From NCBI GenBank assembly GCA_009911195.1, contig QXWV01000134.1, positions 1 to 59,421 of the forward strand: DNA of 59,421 nt, written 5' to 3'. The notes under the pieces are model-generated. The model did no database searches, was not told the origin of the DNA, and was given only the letters and a program-made list of their open reading frames with translations. The translations under genes and the position numbers were made by a program. This stretch comes from Lachnospiraceae bacterium. Its GTDB lineage: Bacteria > Bacillota > Clostridia > Lachnospirales > Lachnospiraceae. Positions 25,436 through 35,366 of this stretch are shown here, one piece after another (the stretch's first letter is position 1; every line of letters begins with the position of its first letter).

Positions 25436-27178
25436 TTACTTCACGCGCTCCACCGCCGCCTGTACATATTCTTCACCCACATACTGCCCCATCATCCGGT
25501 AAATGAAGTCACGCCTCTGTTTCAAAAAGGTTCGTGTATCTTCAATGTTCGCTATGCCTTCATCCCTCAGTTCAATGGCGATGAACCTCACATTGTTGCT
25601 GCAAATAGGCTCTATCATATTTTCCAGATAAGCATCCACAAATTGGTCTACTTTTTCATCTGCATATACTTCCTCTGCAATATAAACCATCCGTTCCACA
25701 AACCGTTCCCTGAATTCAGGGCTTTGGAACAGGGAAGCAAATACGCTGTCCCCCACCATCACATTGGTCAGCGTATCCACCTCCAATTGGCTTGTGGCCA
25801 GGCTTCCTGAATTCACATCGAACAACATCCAGCGCCAGCGGCCATCCCCGTATTCATTGTCCGGAATTATATTCCTGGTCCTCCATGCCCCCTCATTTTT
25901 CACCGGCCAGTCGCCATACCTTCCGATAAAAATCTGTGACGCATAGTAATCAATATAACTATCCATATCAATCAGGCTCTCAGCTTTTTCGTAATTCTCC
26001 GATACAGTCATATCATTTTCCGATATGTAAGCTCTCATTTCAAGGTATAATTCGATTTCCTCTTCCATCCCCTCTTCCAGAACCTCTTCTTTTACGAAGA
26101 TAACCTCTTCCTGGGGCACGCCGTAATGGTCCGAAATAAAATCCGCATTGTAGCTTTCCGTTATGTAATACATCCCCCAGTATTCCCCGTCCAAAAACAG
26201 CATCGCCGGGTGGAACTTCATGGTGCTGAAGTTAAGTTCTTTCTCCAAAGTATGGGCTAAATAGTCCTTTATTTTGTAAGCCGAATCATCTGCCCCTGAA
26301 AAAATCACAAATTTATGGGAGAATCCCCCGATTCCAAAAATATCAGCCGAAAATTCTTCGCTCCCCGAATATTCCCTGCGCGCATACACGCTTAAGCTCT
26401 TTGGATATTTCCCCCGGCTTCCCCTGCCTTGAATCCTGATTCCGCACTCATCGGACAATACTTTCTGCCGCTCCGGATTAAAAATCTCCACATGGGCCGG
26501 CCGCTCGGATTCCTTGCCCCTGATTCTGTAATTTGCATCCCACCACCACCAGGTTCCCCTATAGGGTGTATTTTCATCGGGCAGCAATTGTATGTACTCA
26601 TCAAAAACTTTTCCAGTTACATAAATACCTGTCTCATAATCGAACAAATTCTTCGGGTCAGTAATGAGGGAAACCATCCACATATCCTGGTACAGCGTTT
26701 TCTCCCCGAAACCGATAAAGTACGAGCCTGTGATGGAATCCACGCAATTCCCGCTCCTGTCAAAAGCCGCTGCCCTTACAATATTACATTTGTCCACAGG
26801 GCCGGACGGCACAATATATCCTGGGAATTCGGACGAATACTCTTCTACCAGCTCCTGATAAAATCCCGCCGATGTGTCTGTCCGCTCCGCATACACATTG
26901 TTGTGAAAAGAAGCGTCCTCTAAATAAAATTCCCCTTCATAGGGAATGGAATTCCGGGTAGGCTCTGTTCCGTCCAAGGTGTAATAAATGCTATACCTAT
27001 CCGCCCCTTTTATCTCCAGGTAGATAGGTTCTTCATAATATCCTGGCTCTAAAGAAAATGCCAATTCTTCATCCGAATCAAAACATGGGATTAATAGAAG
27101 TATCAACAATAAAAAAAGAGAGAAAAAGATATATTTGTACTTTCCTGATGTCCTTATTTTAAATAATTCATTGTTCAA
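25436..27178 (-). CDS. CotH-kinase family surface protein
   Basis: A 580-residue protein with an N-terminal membrane anchor (about residues 15-33), a chitobiase/FN3-like module with YYTLDGTEPT (about 65-75), then a CotH kinase domain (about 170-540) with RIQGRGSRGKYPKSL, an LFLDGEYWGMYYITE block and LFDVNSGSL near residue 455. CotH proteins phosphorylate spore-coat or secreted proteins on serine. The anchor suggests an extracytoplasmic site. First gene of CotH-VTC-DUF4956. Confidence 0.88.
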   Translation of the reverse strand: MNNELFKIRTSGKYKYIFFSLFLLLILLLIPCFDSDEELAFSLEPGYYEEPIYLEIKGADRYSIYYTLDGTEPTRNSIPYEGEFYLEDASFHNNVYAERTDTSAGFYQELVEEYSSEFPGYIVPSGPVDKCNIVRAAAFDRSGNCVDSITGSYFIGFGEKTLYQDMWMVSLITDPKNLFDYETGIYVTGKVFDEYIQLLPDENTPYRGTWWWWDANYRIRGKESERPAHVEIFNPERQKVLSDECGIRIQGRGSRGKYPKSLSVYARREYSGSEEFSADIFGIGGFSHKFVIFSGADDSAYKIKDYLAHTLEKELNFSTMKFHPAMLFLDGEYWGMYYITESYNADFISDHYGVPQEEVIFVKEEVLEEGMEEEIELYLEMRAYISENDMTVSENYEKAESLIDMDSYIDYYASQIFIGRYGDWPVKNEGAWRTRNIIPDNEYGDGRWRWMLFDVNSGSLATSQLEVDTLTNVMVGDSVFASLFQSPEFRERFVERMVYIAEEVYADEKVDQFVDAYLENMIEPICSNNVRFIAIELRDEGIANIEDTRTFLKQRRDFIYRMMGQYVGEEYVQAAVERVK

Positions 27179-27280
27179 TGAACCACCTCATTCGTATTTG
27201 TTGTGTTGGCCACGCCAAAAATACTGCTTTGTCAATTATACGTTTTAAATGTTGAGGTGTCAATCGTTTAAAAATAATGA

Positions 27281-27319
27281 ACAGGGTGTTCATGGGCAAC
27301 ACACCCTGCCCACTATGCC
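27281..27319. repeat. Inverted-repeat element, short copy R3
   Basis: CAGGGTGT (27282-27289) and ACACCCTG (27301-27308) form a perfect 8-base stem around TCATGGGCAAC, followed by a tail CCCACTATGCC that matches the right end of R1 (CCCGCTGTGCC). It lies 50 bases past the GH13-like operon and could fold as a terminator, though no T-run follows. Confidence 0.5.
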
Positions 27320-27360
27320 AGTTCTTTAGCTTCTTAGCTTCTATTCCAGTTCTTTACCCT

Positions 27361-29502
27361 TCAGCCCCTATCCCCCTGTATCAGGGCTATGCCATAAGGC
27401 GGAAGAACTAATTTATCCGTCTCCCGCCACTTTCCATCGTAGAGGCGTATTTTTCCGTTCATCCTATAAGGTATACCATCCATGGTAAAAGAGGGTACTT
27501 TCTCAACCCCTTCCAGATTTGCCGCCAGCGTACAATGATTTTCCTTTCCCTGCCAATGGATGACCGCTACCTTAGGGTCATCGCAGCAAAGCCGCGTCAA
27601 AGAACAGATTCCTGTACGGAAAACAGGAGAAGTACGTTTTAGCTGGAGTAAGCCATTCATAAGCTCAGGTGCACACAGGCTGCCATAGTCAAAAGAAAGA
27701 AAGCCGCCGGGCATCATCAGGCATATAGCCGTCAGAACGGTATGCACCTTTTCCCCGAACCTGTTTTCATTGGCATATCCACCCGCAAACCAGGTCCATT
27801 CATTGCTTTTGCCCGAATCCAGATGATGCAGAAGATTCCCGCACGGCGCGGCCAGCATGGCTTCCTCCTGCCACCGGCCGAAGTCCTGCCAGGACAGGCT
27901 GTTCTCAAAAAAGAAATTATGGCATGTCTCCATACTAAAAGGAAGCTCCTTAAATCCTACGAAGCTGTGGAATCGTTTATATCCCCGCTTGGGCAGCAAA
28001 GGAGCCAGCCCATATTTTCCCCATTGCATCCCATCCCACAGGAAAGCATCCGGCACGAAACCTGCCTGCCCGCAGCCGCAGTCGGAAAGGAACAAAATAT
28101 CCGGAAAATCTTTTTGCAGATGCTCTTTTAAAATGCCGCCCAAGGCAACTCCAGCCAAAACCGCTTCCCAAGGCTTGTCCGGCCCTTCCGGATTCCAATC
28201 CGGATAGGCACTGTACATCTGCCCTTCCAGGAAAAATCCGTCCGGCTTCAGTTCCCGCATATAAAGAGAGAGCACATCTTCCATATGCCGGATAAAGCCC
28301 GGATGCCCTGCCCCAAAGACCCTGGAATTAAAAGAACGGGCAAACCGGCCGGTCTCATGCTGCATAAACCAACTGTCCTGTTCCCCATTTAAATAAGGGG
28401 ATAGTTCCAGGCCAACCGCTTTTTCATCGAATTCATAAACCCCCCGCAAGGAAACCGTAAGCAAAACCTTCATTCCATTTTCATGGGCTTTCCCTATCGT
28501 CTCTTTGACGCCGACACCATAAGTAAATTCGATATCCATCGGTTTTTGAAAGTTCCATCCCGGCCAGGGAAATACCGGGTCAAGAAGCAGCGTATCAAAA
28601 CCTGCCTCCCGATAAACGTTAATCCGTTCCCTCAACTGTTCATGGCTGGAGCAGATGGCTCTGGCCTGGGAACTGCCGATACCGGCCTCTATAACCGCCA
28701 AGCTTTCCCCCGATGACATTTCCCCCAAGGAACAGGCTGTGATAGCTGGCACTATCTCCTCCTCTTCCCCTGCCTGCTGTACCCCTAGATACAATGGCCC
28801 GATTTCCATAGTCTGTTCTGCCAAAAGCAATTGAGGACAATATATATGGCGCACCGATACAGCCCTTTCCCCCTTTTCCAGACTAAAATGCATCAATCGG
28901 GAAGAGAATCTCCCATCTTGTATCTTAGTATAAGCCCCCATGCATGTTCCAGAATCATAAACCCCGCAAAGAGAGGATATTTCTGCCGGAGCCAGCTTTC
29001 CACAAGGCTTAATCAGAGGGATTTCCTCAATGCCTTCCTCCCCTTTTGCCAAGTATTCCGCAGGTTCTAGCGGAGGCAGTTGACCCGGTGCTATGACCCG
29101 GCATCCCGGATGAAAAGGCATCCCCACCGTCCAGGCCAGCCAACGCAGCCGTCTCGTTTCTTCCTGCTTATTCGTAAGGCTCAACGAAACCGTTATATAT
29201 TCATCGTAAAACTGATAATCGCATAAAAGTTCCATACCCTGCTCCAGGGCAAGCCAAACATGCCATTGCTGCCCGTTAAGCTCCTGTTCTATAAGGCGGC
29301 TCTCCCCGCCCGCTTCCACTGTTCCCAAAATTTCTTCCATTTGTTTATGGTTATTGTTGGTGCTGATGCCATCCAGGGCAAAGCGGAACATGGATTCCTG
29401 CTGCCTGAAAACAGTGACCCCATTAAGGGCGATGGCCTTTGGCATACCATCCTGCACATCATAATCGATTTTCCATCCTTTGCAAACAACGCTCTGTTCC
29501 AT
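27361..29502 (-). CDS. GH13-like protein lacking catalytic residues
   Basis: A 713-residue relative of the upstream GH13 protein, aligning along its length: an N-terminal beta domain (1-270), a barrel (270-650) and a C-terminal sheet. Every catalytic motif is altered. Region I DVVLH becomes TVSLR (D to T349, H to R353), region II GFRFDA becomes GFFLEG (R to F424, D to E426), region III E becomes D474, and region IV SHD becomes SGK (564-565). It is probably a pseudo-enzyme that binds a glucan or partners the active paralogue. ATG overlaps the upstream stop (TAATG), with GGGAGG upstream. Confidence 0.85.
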   Translation of the reverse strand: MEQSVVCKGWKIDYDVQDGMPKAIALNGVTVFRQQESMFRFALDGISTNNNHKQMEEILGTVEAGGESRLIEQELNGQQWHVWLALEQGMELLCDYQFYDEYITVSLSLTNKQEETRRLRWLAWTVGMPFHPGCRVIAPGQLPPLEPAEYLAKGEEGIEEIPLIKPCGKLAPAEISSLCGVYDSGTCMGAYTKIQDGRFSSRLMHFSLEKGERAVSVRHIYCPQLLLAEQTMEIGPLYLGVQQAGEEEEIVPAITACSLGEMSSGESLAVIEAGIGSSQARAICSSHEQLRERINVYREAGFDTLLLDPVFPWPGWNFQKPMDIEFTYGVGVKETIGKAHENGMKVLLTVSLRGVYEFDEKAVGLELSPYLNGEQDSWFMQHETGRFARSFNSRVFGAGHPGFIRHMEDVLSLYMRELKPDGFFLEGQMYSAYPDWNPEGPDKPWEAVLAGVALGGILKEHLQKDFPDILFLSDCGCGQAGFVPDAFLWDGMQWGKYGLAPLLPKRGYKRFHSFVGFKELPFSMETCHNFFFENSLSWQDFGRWQEEAMLAAPCGNLLHHLDSGKSNEWTWFAGGYANENRFGEKVHTVLTAICLMMPGGFLSFDYGSLCAPELMNGLLQLKRTSPVFRTGICSLTRLCCDDPKVAVIHWQGKENHCTLAANLEGVEKVPSFTMDGIPYRMNGKIRLYDGKWRETDKLVLPPYGIALIQGDRG

Positions 29503-31685
29503 TACCGATTCCTCCCTTCTTCCCCTACGGTTTCCGCTATCCAAAGCTGGGCAGCACAGGGCGGAAGGGCAAATCCCATCCCATCGCACAACTGCCTGCG
29601 GCTAACCACATGGCTTCCGCCTTCCCCCAACACATCCTTCAGCCGGAAATACTCCCCTTCCGGCAATTTGGGCTTCATCCAGCGCAAAACTGCTTCCTTG
29701 TCCCTATTCTCCAGGTTACCTAAATAGAACCCCCACTGTTTTTCATATTCCCAAAGGATTGACGCGGTTTTCCCATCATCGGCCGAAAGCCCCGTACAAG
29801 ATACTTTCCCCCGCCTAAAAATCGCCATATCGCTGCGCAGCCCCAATACTTTATGGTAAAAATCTTCGCTGCCAAACTGGGCGCCATAATAGGACATCAG
29901 GGCATCGCCCAAAAAGGCGATTATGCCAAAGAGCACCCGGTGCATCTCCATGCCATAAAGTTCTCTGGCAAACCGTCCGCCAATCAGGCGTTCTTTTTCA
30001 TGGAGGTCATGGGAATCTATATGGTGGACAACCGTAAGACCCTCCGGCTCTGCTGCCATCTCTTCCTCATACCACTGGGCAAAATCCGGCCAGGATAGGG
30101 AATTCTCGTTCATATAATTAGAAAATACATGGAACGAACCTCTGGAATCCACAATCGGTGCCAACGCCCCCCAGGCTACCCACCAAAAATCATAGCTATA
30201 GCGGTAGTCATGAGCCTGTCCGGCTACAGGCCCCCTCCCTTCGCAATAGAAAATAACCTCAGGATAATCCTTTATTAGCTCCTGGCGCAAGAAATCCGCA
30301 CAGGTATTGCCCGAAAGAAGACCTGCATAGGGGAGGTAATCTCCCTGGGGTTCCCAATTTGGCATAATATTCCACAACTGGGCATCGAAGCGGAATCCAT
30401 CCGCCCCATATTCTTCCAGATACATCCGCAACGCTTCCAGAAGATATTGCCGTAGTTCAGGATTTGCCTGGTCCAATGACCTGGTATAGCTATGGGCTGC
30501 CCCTCCTCTGTCGGTAACAGAAAACCATTCCGGATGTTCCGTAAGAAACGGGGAAAGCGAAGCGGACGGCACATCGGCATCGTACTCATAAGGCCCATGC
30601 AGCACCACATCCAGGATTACTTTCATTCCATGGGCATGGGCTGTCCGTATCATATGGCGCAGCCCTTCGCTGCTTCCGTAGGTTGTATCCACATCTTTCC
30701 AGTCATGGACAGAATACCCCGGATAAGGAAACCATGGCATAATCTGCAAGGCATTGAAGCCTGCCTTCCGAATCCCAGGAATGGCTGCTTCCAGCGCAGC
30801 ATAATCGGGAAAAGGCGACAAATTCAGCTTTTCGCCCAAAGTCACTTCCATGGCCATATAGCTGCGCCGTTTTTCCACATCCTTTCCCTGATGCCAATAC
30901 CTCCGGTAGCATGCCGACACCTCACGAATAATTTCCAGCCTGCTACCAGTAAAATTCCCGTAATACATATCCCCTATTGTAACCGACTGCCCTTTTTCCA
31001 AATCTGCCGGGCAAAATACATCCGTAATCCGCTGCAGTTGGCCACAATCGCTGCGACGCAGGCTGCGAATTCTATAATAAAAGGTTTCATCCAAAACCCA
31101 GCTTACATTTGCCGACCGGGTATCCCGGTGATAGACCCCGATAATTCCCACCGGGCAAGGGTCTCCTTCCGTCAGGATATCATCCTCCCTATATTCTGCC
31201 AATGAGCGGAATGGCCTATAATCCTCCTTCATGGACGGCGGATACCCCGGCGCCAGCAATTCGCAGCACGAATATAGCCTTTCATCTATCATCCCAACAT
31301 TCCACTGGAAGCGCTGCAAGCGTTCCGCAGTACCGGCCAGATTGGTAAACGTGACGGAAAGTGCTACCCATGAAAGCTCCATCCGAAAACACAAGGAAAT
31401 CCCCCAGCCTTCCTCCACTAGCTCCAATGTAAACTTAGAGACAGAATCACCCTTATCCAGGGAAGTTCCCTCCAAAACAGTGTGATACCCATAGCGGCGG
31501 CATCCTGCGATTTCAAACATCTGAGGCTGGTCATTGTGCCGGGTCAGCCCGCCGGTAAAAAATACCACCATCGGCTCCCGCTGCTCAAACACTGGTCCAC
31601 GCTCCACATGATGCAAAGCAACAGGCTGCCCGCTTACCCCGTCATATGTAAGCTCCCACGGCCAGCAAAGCATTGTCTGATTCAT
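29502..31685 (-). CDS. GH13 (alpha-amylase family) glycoside hydrolase
   Basis: A 727-residue enzyme, no signal peptide, so likely cytoplasmic and acting on imported alpha-glucosides or related oligosaccharides. The N-terminal 270 residues form a beta-rich domain of uncertain role. The barrel holds the four GH13 regions: DVVLH (D359), GFRFDAQ (R432, nucleophile D434), CEGRG (acid/base E482) and HIDSHD (H559, D560). Start MNQTML chosen for GAGGT upstream; it follows leader-repeat copy D. Translationally coupled to the degenerate paralogue downstream. Confidence 0.88.
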   Translation of the reverse strand: MNQTMLCWPWELTYDGVSGQPVALHHVERGPVFEQREPMVVFFTGGLTRHNDQPQMFEIAGCRRYGYHTVLEGTSLDKGDSVSKFTLELVEEGWGISLCFRMELSWVALSVTFTNLAGTAERLQRFQWNVGMIDERLYSCCELLAPGYPPSMKEDYRPFRSLAEYREDDILTEGDPCPVGIIGVYHRDTRSANVSWVLDETFYYRIRSLRRSDCGQLQRITDVFCPADLEKGQSVTIGDMYYGNFTGSRLEIIREVSACYRRYWHQGKDVEKRRSYMAMEVTLGEKLNLSPFPDYAALEAAIPGIRKAGFNALQIMPWFPYPGYSVHDWKDVDTTYGSSEGLRHMIRTAHAHGMKVILDVVLHGPYEYDADVPSASLSPFLTEHPEWFSVTDRGGAAHSYTRSLDQANPELRQYLLEALRMYLEEYGADGFRFDAQLWNIMPNWEPQGDYLPYAGLLSGNTCADFLRQELIKDYPEVIFYCEGRGPVAGQAHDYRYSYDFWWVAWGALAPIVDSRGSFHVFSNYMNENSLSWPDFAQWYEEEMAAEPEGLTVVHHIDSHDLHEKERLIGGRFARELYGMEMHRVLFGIIAFLGDALMSYYGAQFGSEDFYHKVLGLRSDMAIFRRGKVSCTGLSADDGKTASILWEYEKQWGFYLGNLENRDKEAVLRWMKPKLPEGEYFRLKDVLGEGGSHVVSRRQLCDGMGFALPPCAAQLWIAETVGEEGRNR

Positions 31686-31780
31686 AGCTACCTCATTTCT
31701 ACGCCGCTTTCTTGCTTCATGGGTCTGCGGATGCGGCGCGGACGCAAACCCTGGAGCAAAGGCCAAACCGCCCCTTACTC
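31686..31780 (-). repeat. Dispersed leader element, copy D
   Basis: On the minus strand, a GGGTTTGCG/CGCAGACCC stem is followed by AAAGCGGCGTAGAAATGAGG and the GH13 ATG. The core and its position match the other leader copies. Confidence 0.6.
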
Positions 31781-31930
31781 TGTCACTTGTCACGTATTTC
31801 TTTGCCGCCATTATAACAAAAAGCGGTCATCCTCTAAAGCAAGAATTCCCGCCATTGCCACCGCTATTTTTACTTATTCCTTCCCCTTTCCCGGGAACTT
31901 GTAAAATTCTGACCAGTATATGCATTTTTT

Positions 31931-32731
31931 TTACAAAAAAACATTTTTTCCTGCCAAGAAGTCCTGCCGGTATTTCGATGGGCTTACACCGGCATGTTTT
32001 GTAAAGACATGGGTAAAGTAGGTAGGGCTGTCAATACCCACCGCAACAGCCACTTCAAAAATACGGTTCGCAGGGTCTTGCAACAGTTCCTTGGCGTGCT
32101 CAATCCGCAGCCGGTTTAACGCATCAATAACGGAATAGCCGGTCTCTTTTTTGTAAATACGGCTTAAATAGCTACTGTTGGCATGCACCACCTCCGAAAT
32201 CATAGGGAGCGTAATATCCCGGGTATAATTTTGCCTCAAATAGCGGTCCACCTCCTGAATCAGTGGATTAGAAAATTGTGTCCTGCTGCCCAGGGAAAGC
32301 ATCGTATGGCACAAAAGGCCACTCATAATCTCCTTCATTTCCGAAGCCACCCCCGCTTCCAGAATCCGGGCAAACCAACTCCCATGGTCCTCGGGCACAC
32401 TGCCGCATTGGCCCGATACGAGCAGCCTTAGGCACAGTGAGCAGAGGATGGCGCAGGATGTACGGATATTTTCCAGTTCCAAACCGCAGGAACGGTAGCA
32501 ATTAAACAGGGCATCCAAACCTTCCAAAGCTTCCTTTTCCTTATAATGCCTGCAATGCATCAGAATGGAATTAATAATTTCGTCCGCCTTGGCCATTGTT
32601 CCTGCCAAAGCACCAGCTTCCGTCCCCTTCTCCCCATCATAAATGTTAATCCTCTTTCCCTCCGAAGCGGCAGTTCCTGCCTCCGCCGCTTCCCGATATG
32701 CCATGGCCAGCTCCGAGATTCCTGTATGCAC
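31931..32731 (-). pseudogene. AraC DNA-binding half of a frameshifted response regulator
   Basis: 266 residues from a GTG, beginning inside what is normally the linker domain (frame is open upstream to 32767, reading VTLNIGISGVHTGISEL, a typical YesN block) and ending in two helix-turn-helix units (PMISEVVHANSSYLSRIYKK, then EVAVAVGIDSPTYFTHVFTK). No start signal of its own is evident. It follows the receiver fragment with a one-base frame change, so together they form one broken regulator of about 540 residues. Confidence 0.85.
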
Positions 32732-32748
32732 ACCGCTGATGCCTATAT

Positions 32749-33576
32749 TTAATGTAACACTATAAAATCATACATAGCGCGAAGTACACTTTTACATCCT
32801 TCAAAAAGCTTCTCCCTGGTCGCTTCCGCCGGAACTAGTGCTACAAGCTGCCTTGGCCTGACCAGCACCGTGCGGCTCATATCCCCAGGGAAAGCCATCT
32901 GCCAAAGTTCCCGCAAGGAGCTGACCGCCTGCCTGTACCGCTCCGCATCATTCTGGCTTTCCGCCGGAAGATACAGCTTACACAGCAACAGATAATATTG
33001 GCAAAAAACCGGGGAATCCTGATATAGATTTTGGCAAGAGGAAAACTCCGCCATGTCTGCAAGCGCATCACAAATCACCTTCTCGAAAAGCGCCTCCTGC
33101 TTCTGTTCCACCTCCTGCGTAAGCTTTTGCAGTTGTGCCTCCTTTTCGCGCATTTGTAAAATCTGTTGTTTCGCCTTCTCGATGGGGGCGGCAATGCGTG
33201 CCAATGCATTCGTTTTGAGGACAAAATCCACCACTCCGTATTGGATTGCCGTCTGGGCATAGGAAAAATCCGCATATGCGGTGAGCAGAATCACCCGTGT
33301 GCCGGGCAGATTTTCCATCACATACTGCGCCAGGCGAATACCGTCCACTTCCGGCATACGAATATCAGTTATCAATATATCCACTGGATGCCCCTTCAGA
33401 TAATCCAATGCCTCCCGGCCGTTTCCTGCCTCTGCCACCACCTCACAGCCCAATCCCTCCCAATTTACAAAATGAATAAAGCTTTGGCGTATCATTTCCT
33501 CATCATCTGCCACCAATACACGAAACATATCCCTCACCATACCCTTTCTATCATCTGCAAGTTTTAGATGGAACAC
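32749..33576 (-). pseudogene. Receiver half of a frameshifted YesN-type response regulator
   Basis: 275 residues with a complete receiver domain: LVADDEE (acidic pair), ITDIRMPEVDG (phospho-acceptor), LLTAY, and VLKT, then part of the linker. It ends abruptly in MYDFIVLH and a stop, while the adjoining frame carries on with VTLNIGIS. The GTG start has GAGGGG eight bases before it and follows the kinase stop. Loss of one base within the ATAGTG tract explains the break; no homopolymer suggests phase variation. A sequencing error is possible. Confidence 0.85.
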
Positions 33577-33578
33577 AT

Positions 33579-35366
33579 TTAATCCCCTCTAAAATCAACT
33601 GGAAAATGCCCTTCCATACAAGCGCCGCCTTCTGGAAGATTATATAGCCGCAGCCCATAGCCTGAGCCATAAATAAGCCGGATACGCCGATGGGTATTAT
33701 AAATGCCCACCCGGCTGGTTTCCGGTATATTCCCCTCTTTAAATAAGTTAAGTATTTCCTCTGGGAAGCCTGGCCCTCCGTCCGTCACTTCAAATATCAC
33801 ATCACCCTCCTCCTGCCATATTTTTAACGCAATAGGCGCCGGGGCAATCTGCATTTCAAACCCATGCACCACCGCATTTTCCACTGCCGGTTCTATGCTT
33901 AGCTTCGGGATAAATGCGTCCAGCAGCTCCGGTTCTTTCACGGAAATATCATATTGCAGCTTTTCCCCAAAGCGCATTTTCTGCAAATAAAGATACAGCC
34001 TTATATATTCCAGCTCTTCGCTGATTCGCACCTTCTCCTCCCTTCCCCGGTAGATATTCGCCTGCATCAGTTCGCTCAAAGCTGCCACCATTTCATAAAG
34101 CACCTGGTCTCCGCCCAGCCGTGCGCGGTAACCGATAGCCGTTAACGTGTTAAACAGGAAATGCGGATTCATCTGGGAATGCAAAAGCTTGATTTCTGCA
34201 TCCTTGCGCATCAACTGCTCCTCATACACTTCGTGAATCAAATAGTTAATCCTGGCAGTCATCTGGTTAAATGTGGTGCTAATACTATTCAGGTCCGGAT
34301 TTTCATAACTGGGCATCCGATTCCCATAATCCCCTTCCCCAACAATACGGATGCTCGCCAACAGCCGGTCCAAAAAACCGGAAAGGGTCAGGGAAAAAAA
34401 CAGCCCTACCAATAAACATCCCACCATTAATACTGCCATCATACCTGCAAACTGCGTTATAGAGGCCGAAAGCCCTGCTAAAACTTCTTTTTTCGGTATC
34501 CCTACAATATAAGTCAGGCCAAAATCCCCTACCGGGCTGGCAGCAAAGAAATAAGGCATACCCTGAAGCACCATCTCCCGTGGTACTCCATCGGCGCTGG
34601 AATGGGCAAAAACTAACAGTTCCGGTTTCAGCGTTTGTCCTAACAGAGACTTATCATGGCTGGAAAAAATAACACCGCCGTCATCCACCAAATATAATAA
34701 AGCATCTGGGGAATTAGCAATGGAACTGGAAATCTGGTGCAATTCCTCCTCCCATGTCCCTATGGACAAAAATAACTTCTTATCCGGATGATTGGAATAG
34801 GTAAAGGAGCGCACCGAATATATGGTAGGGTCCTCCACGCTTGGAGGATAAAAGCTGATTCCTTCCATCCTATCCTGGGAAAACTTCTCGTAGGCCAAAA
34901 GGTTGTTACGCTTTATTTCTTCTGCGGAACGGGATGAACGGGAAACCGAACAGTACACATCAGGATACAGGAATAAATAAGCCGTATTAATTAAACGGGC
35001 ATCCCACGCGTTATTGAACATCATATAATGAACCAGTTCTTCTTCCATGGCATTCCGGTGCTTGGACAGCTCGTAAGAATCCGGCCTGCCCGGTTCCTCC
35101 TCCATAAACCAGGAACGGACTGAGGCGCTTGCTGAAATCTGCAAAGTAGTTGTATTAACCATTTGGAAGGCCGATTCCAGCATCTTCGTTGTCTGCGTAA
35201 TATTTTGCTCCAAATTCTTTTTCAGGTTTGTTTCCAATAGGGTGGAAATACTTTTATAAAAATAGAGACATGCGAAAAGCAGCGGCAACAGGATACTCCC
35301 GAGAATAATCCATAATATCATCTGTTTCAATGGGATACGCGCAAAAGGGTTCTTTTTTATATTCAT
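33579..35366 (-). CDS. YesM-type sensor histidine kinase
   Basis: A 595-residue membrane kinase with transmembrane helices near 15-40 and 305-330 around a dCache-like sensor region, a HAMP linker, the signature QMNPHFLFNTL with the phospho-accepting His, N-box PAVENAVVHG and G-box DGGPGFP. It appears intact, but the partner regulator directly downstream is frameshifted. Its divergent neighbour is a sugar-binding protein operon at 35702, so it probably senses or serves that locus. Confidence 0.92.
   Translation of the reverse strand: MNIKKNPFARIPLKQMILWIILGSILLPLLFACLYFYKSISTLLETNLKKNLEQNITQTTKMLESAFQMVNTTTLQISASASVRSWFMEEEPGRPDSYELSKHRNAMEEELVHYMMFNNAWDARLINTAYLFLYPDVYCSVSRSSRSAEEIKRNNLLAYEKFSQDRMEGISFYPPSVEDPTIYSVRSFTYSNHPDKKLFLSIGTWEEELHQISSSIANSPDALLYLVDDGGVIFSSHDKSLLGQTLKPELLVFAHSSADGVPREMVLQGMPYFFAASPVGDFGLTYIVGIPKKEVLAGLSASITQFAGMMAVLMVGCLLVGLFFSLTLSGFLDRLLASIRIVGEGDYGNRMPSYENPDLNSISTTFNQMTARINYLIHEVYEEQLMRKDAEIKLLHSQMNPHFLFNTLTAIGYRARLGGDQVLYEMVAALSELMQANIYRGREEKVRISEELEYIRLYLYLQKMRFGEKLQYDISVKEPELLDAFIPKLSIEPAVENAVVHGFEMQIAPAPIALKIWQEEGDVIFEVTDGGPGFPEEILNLFKEGNIPETSRVGIYNTHRRIRLIYGSGYGLRLYNLPEGGACMEGHFPVDFRGD

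Noticed and set aside
30492-31205. A 237-codon plus-strand ORF
   Set aside because: Antisense to the active GH13 gene, whose catalytic motifs are on the other strand; no ribosome binding site.
32740-32775. Phase-variable switch in the response regulator
   Set aside because: There is no homopolymer or short tandem repeat at the break.
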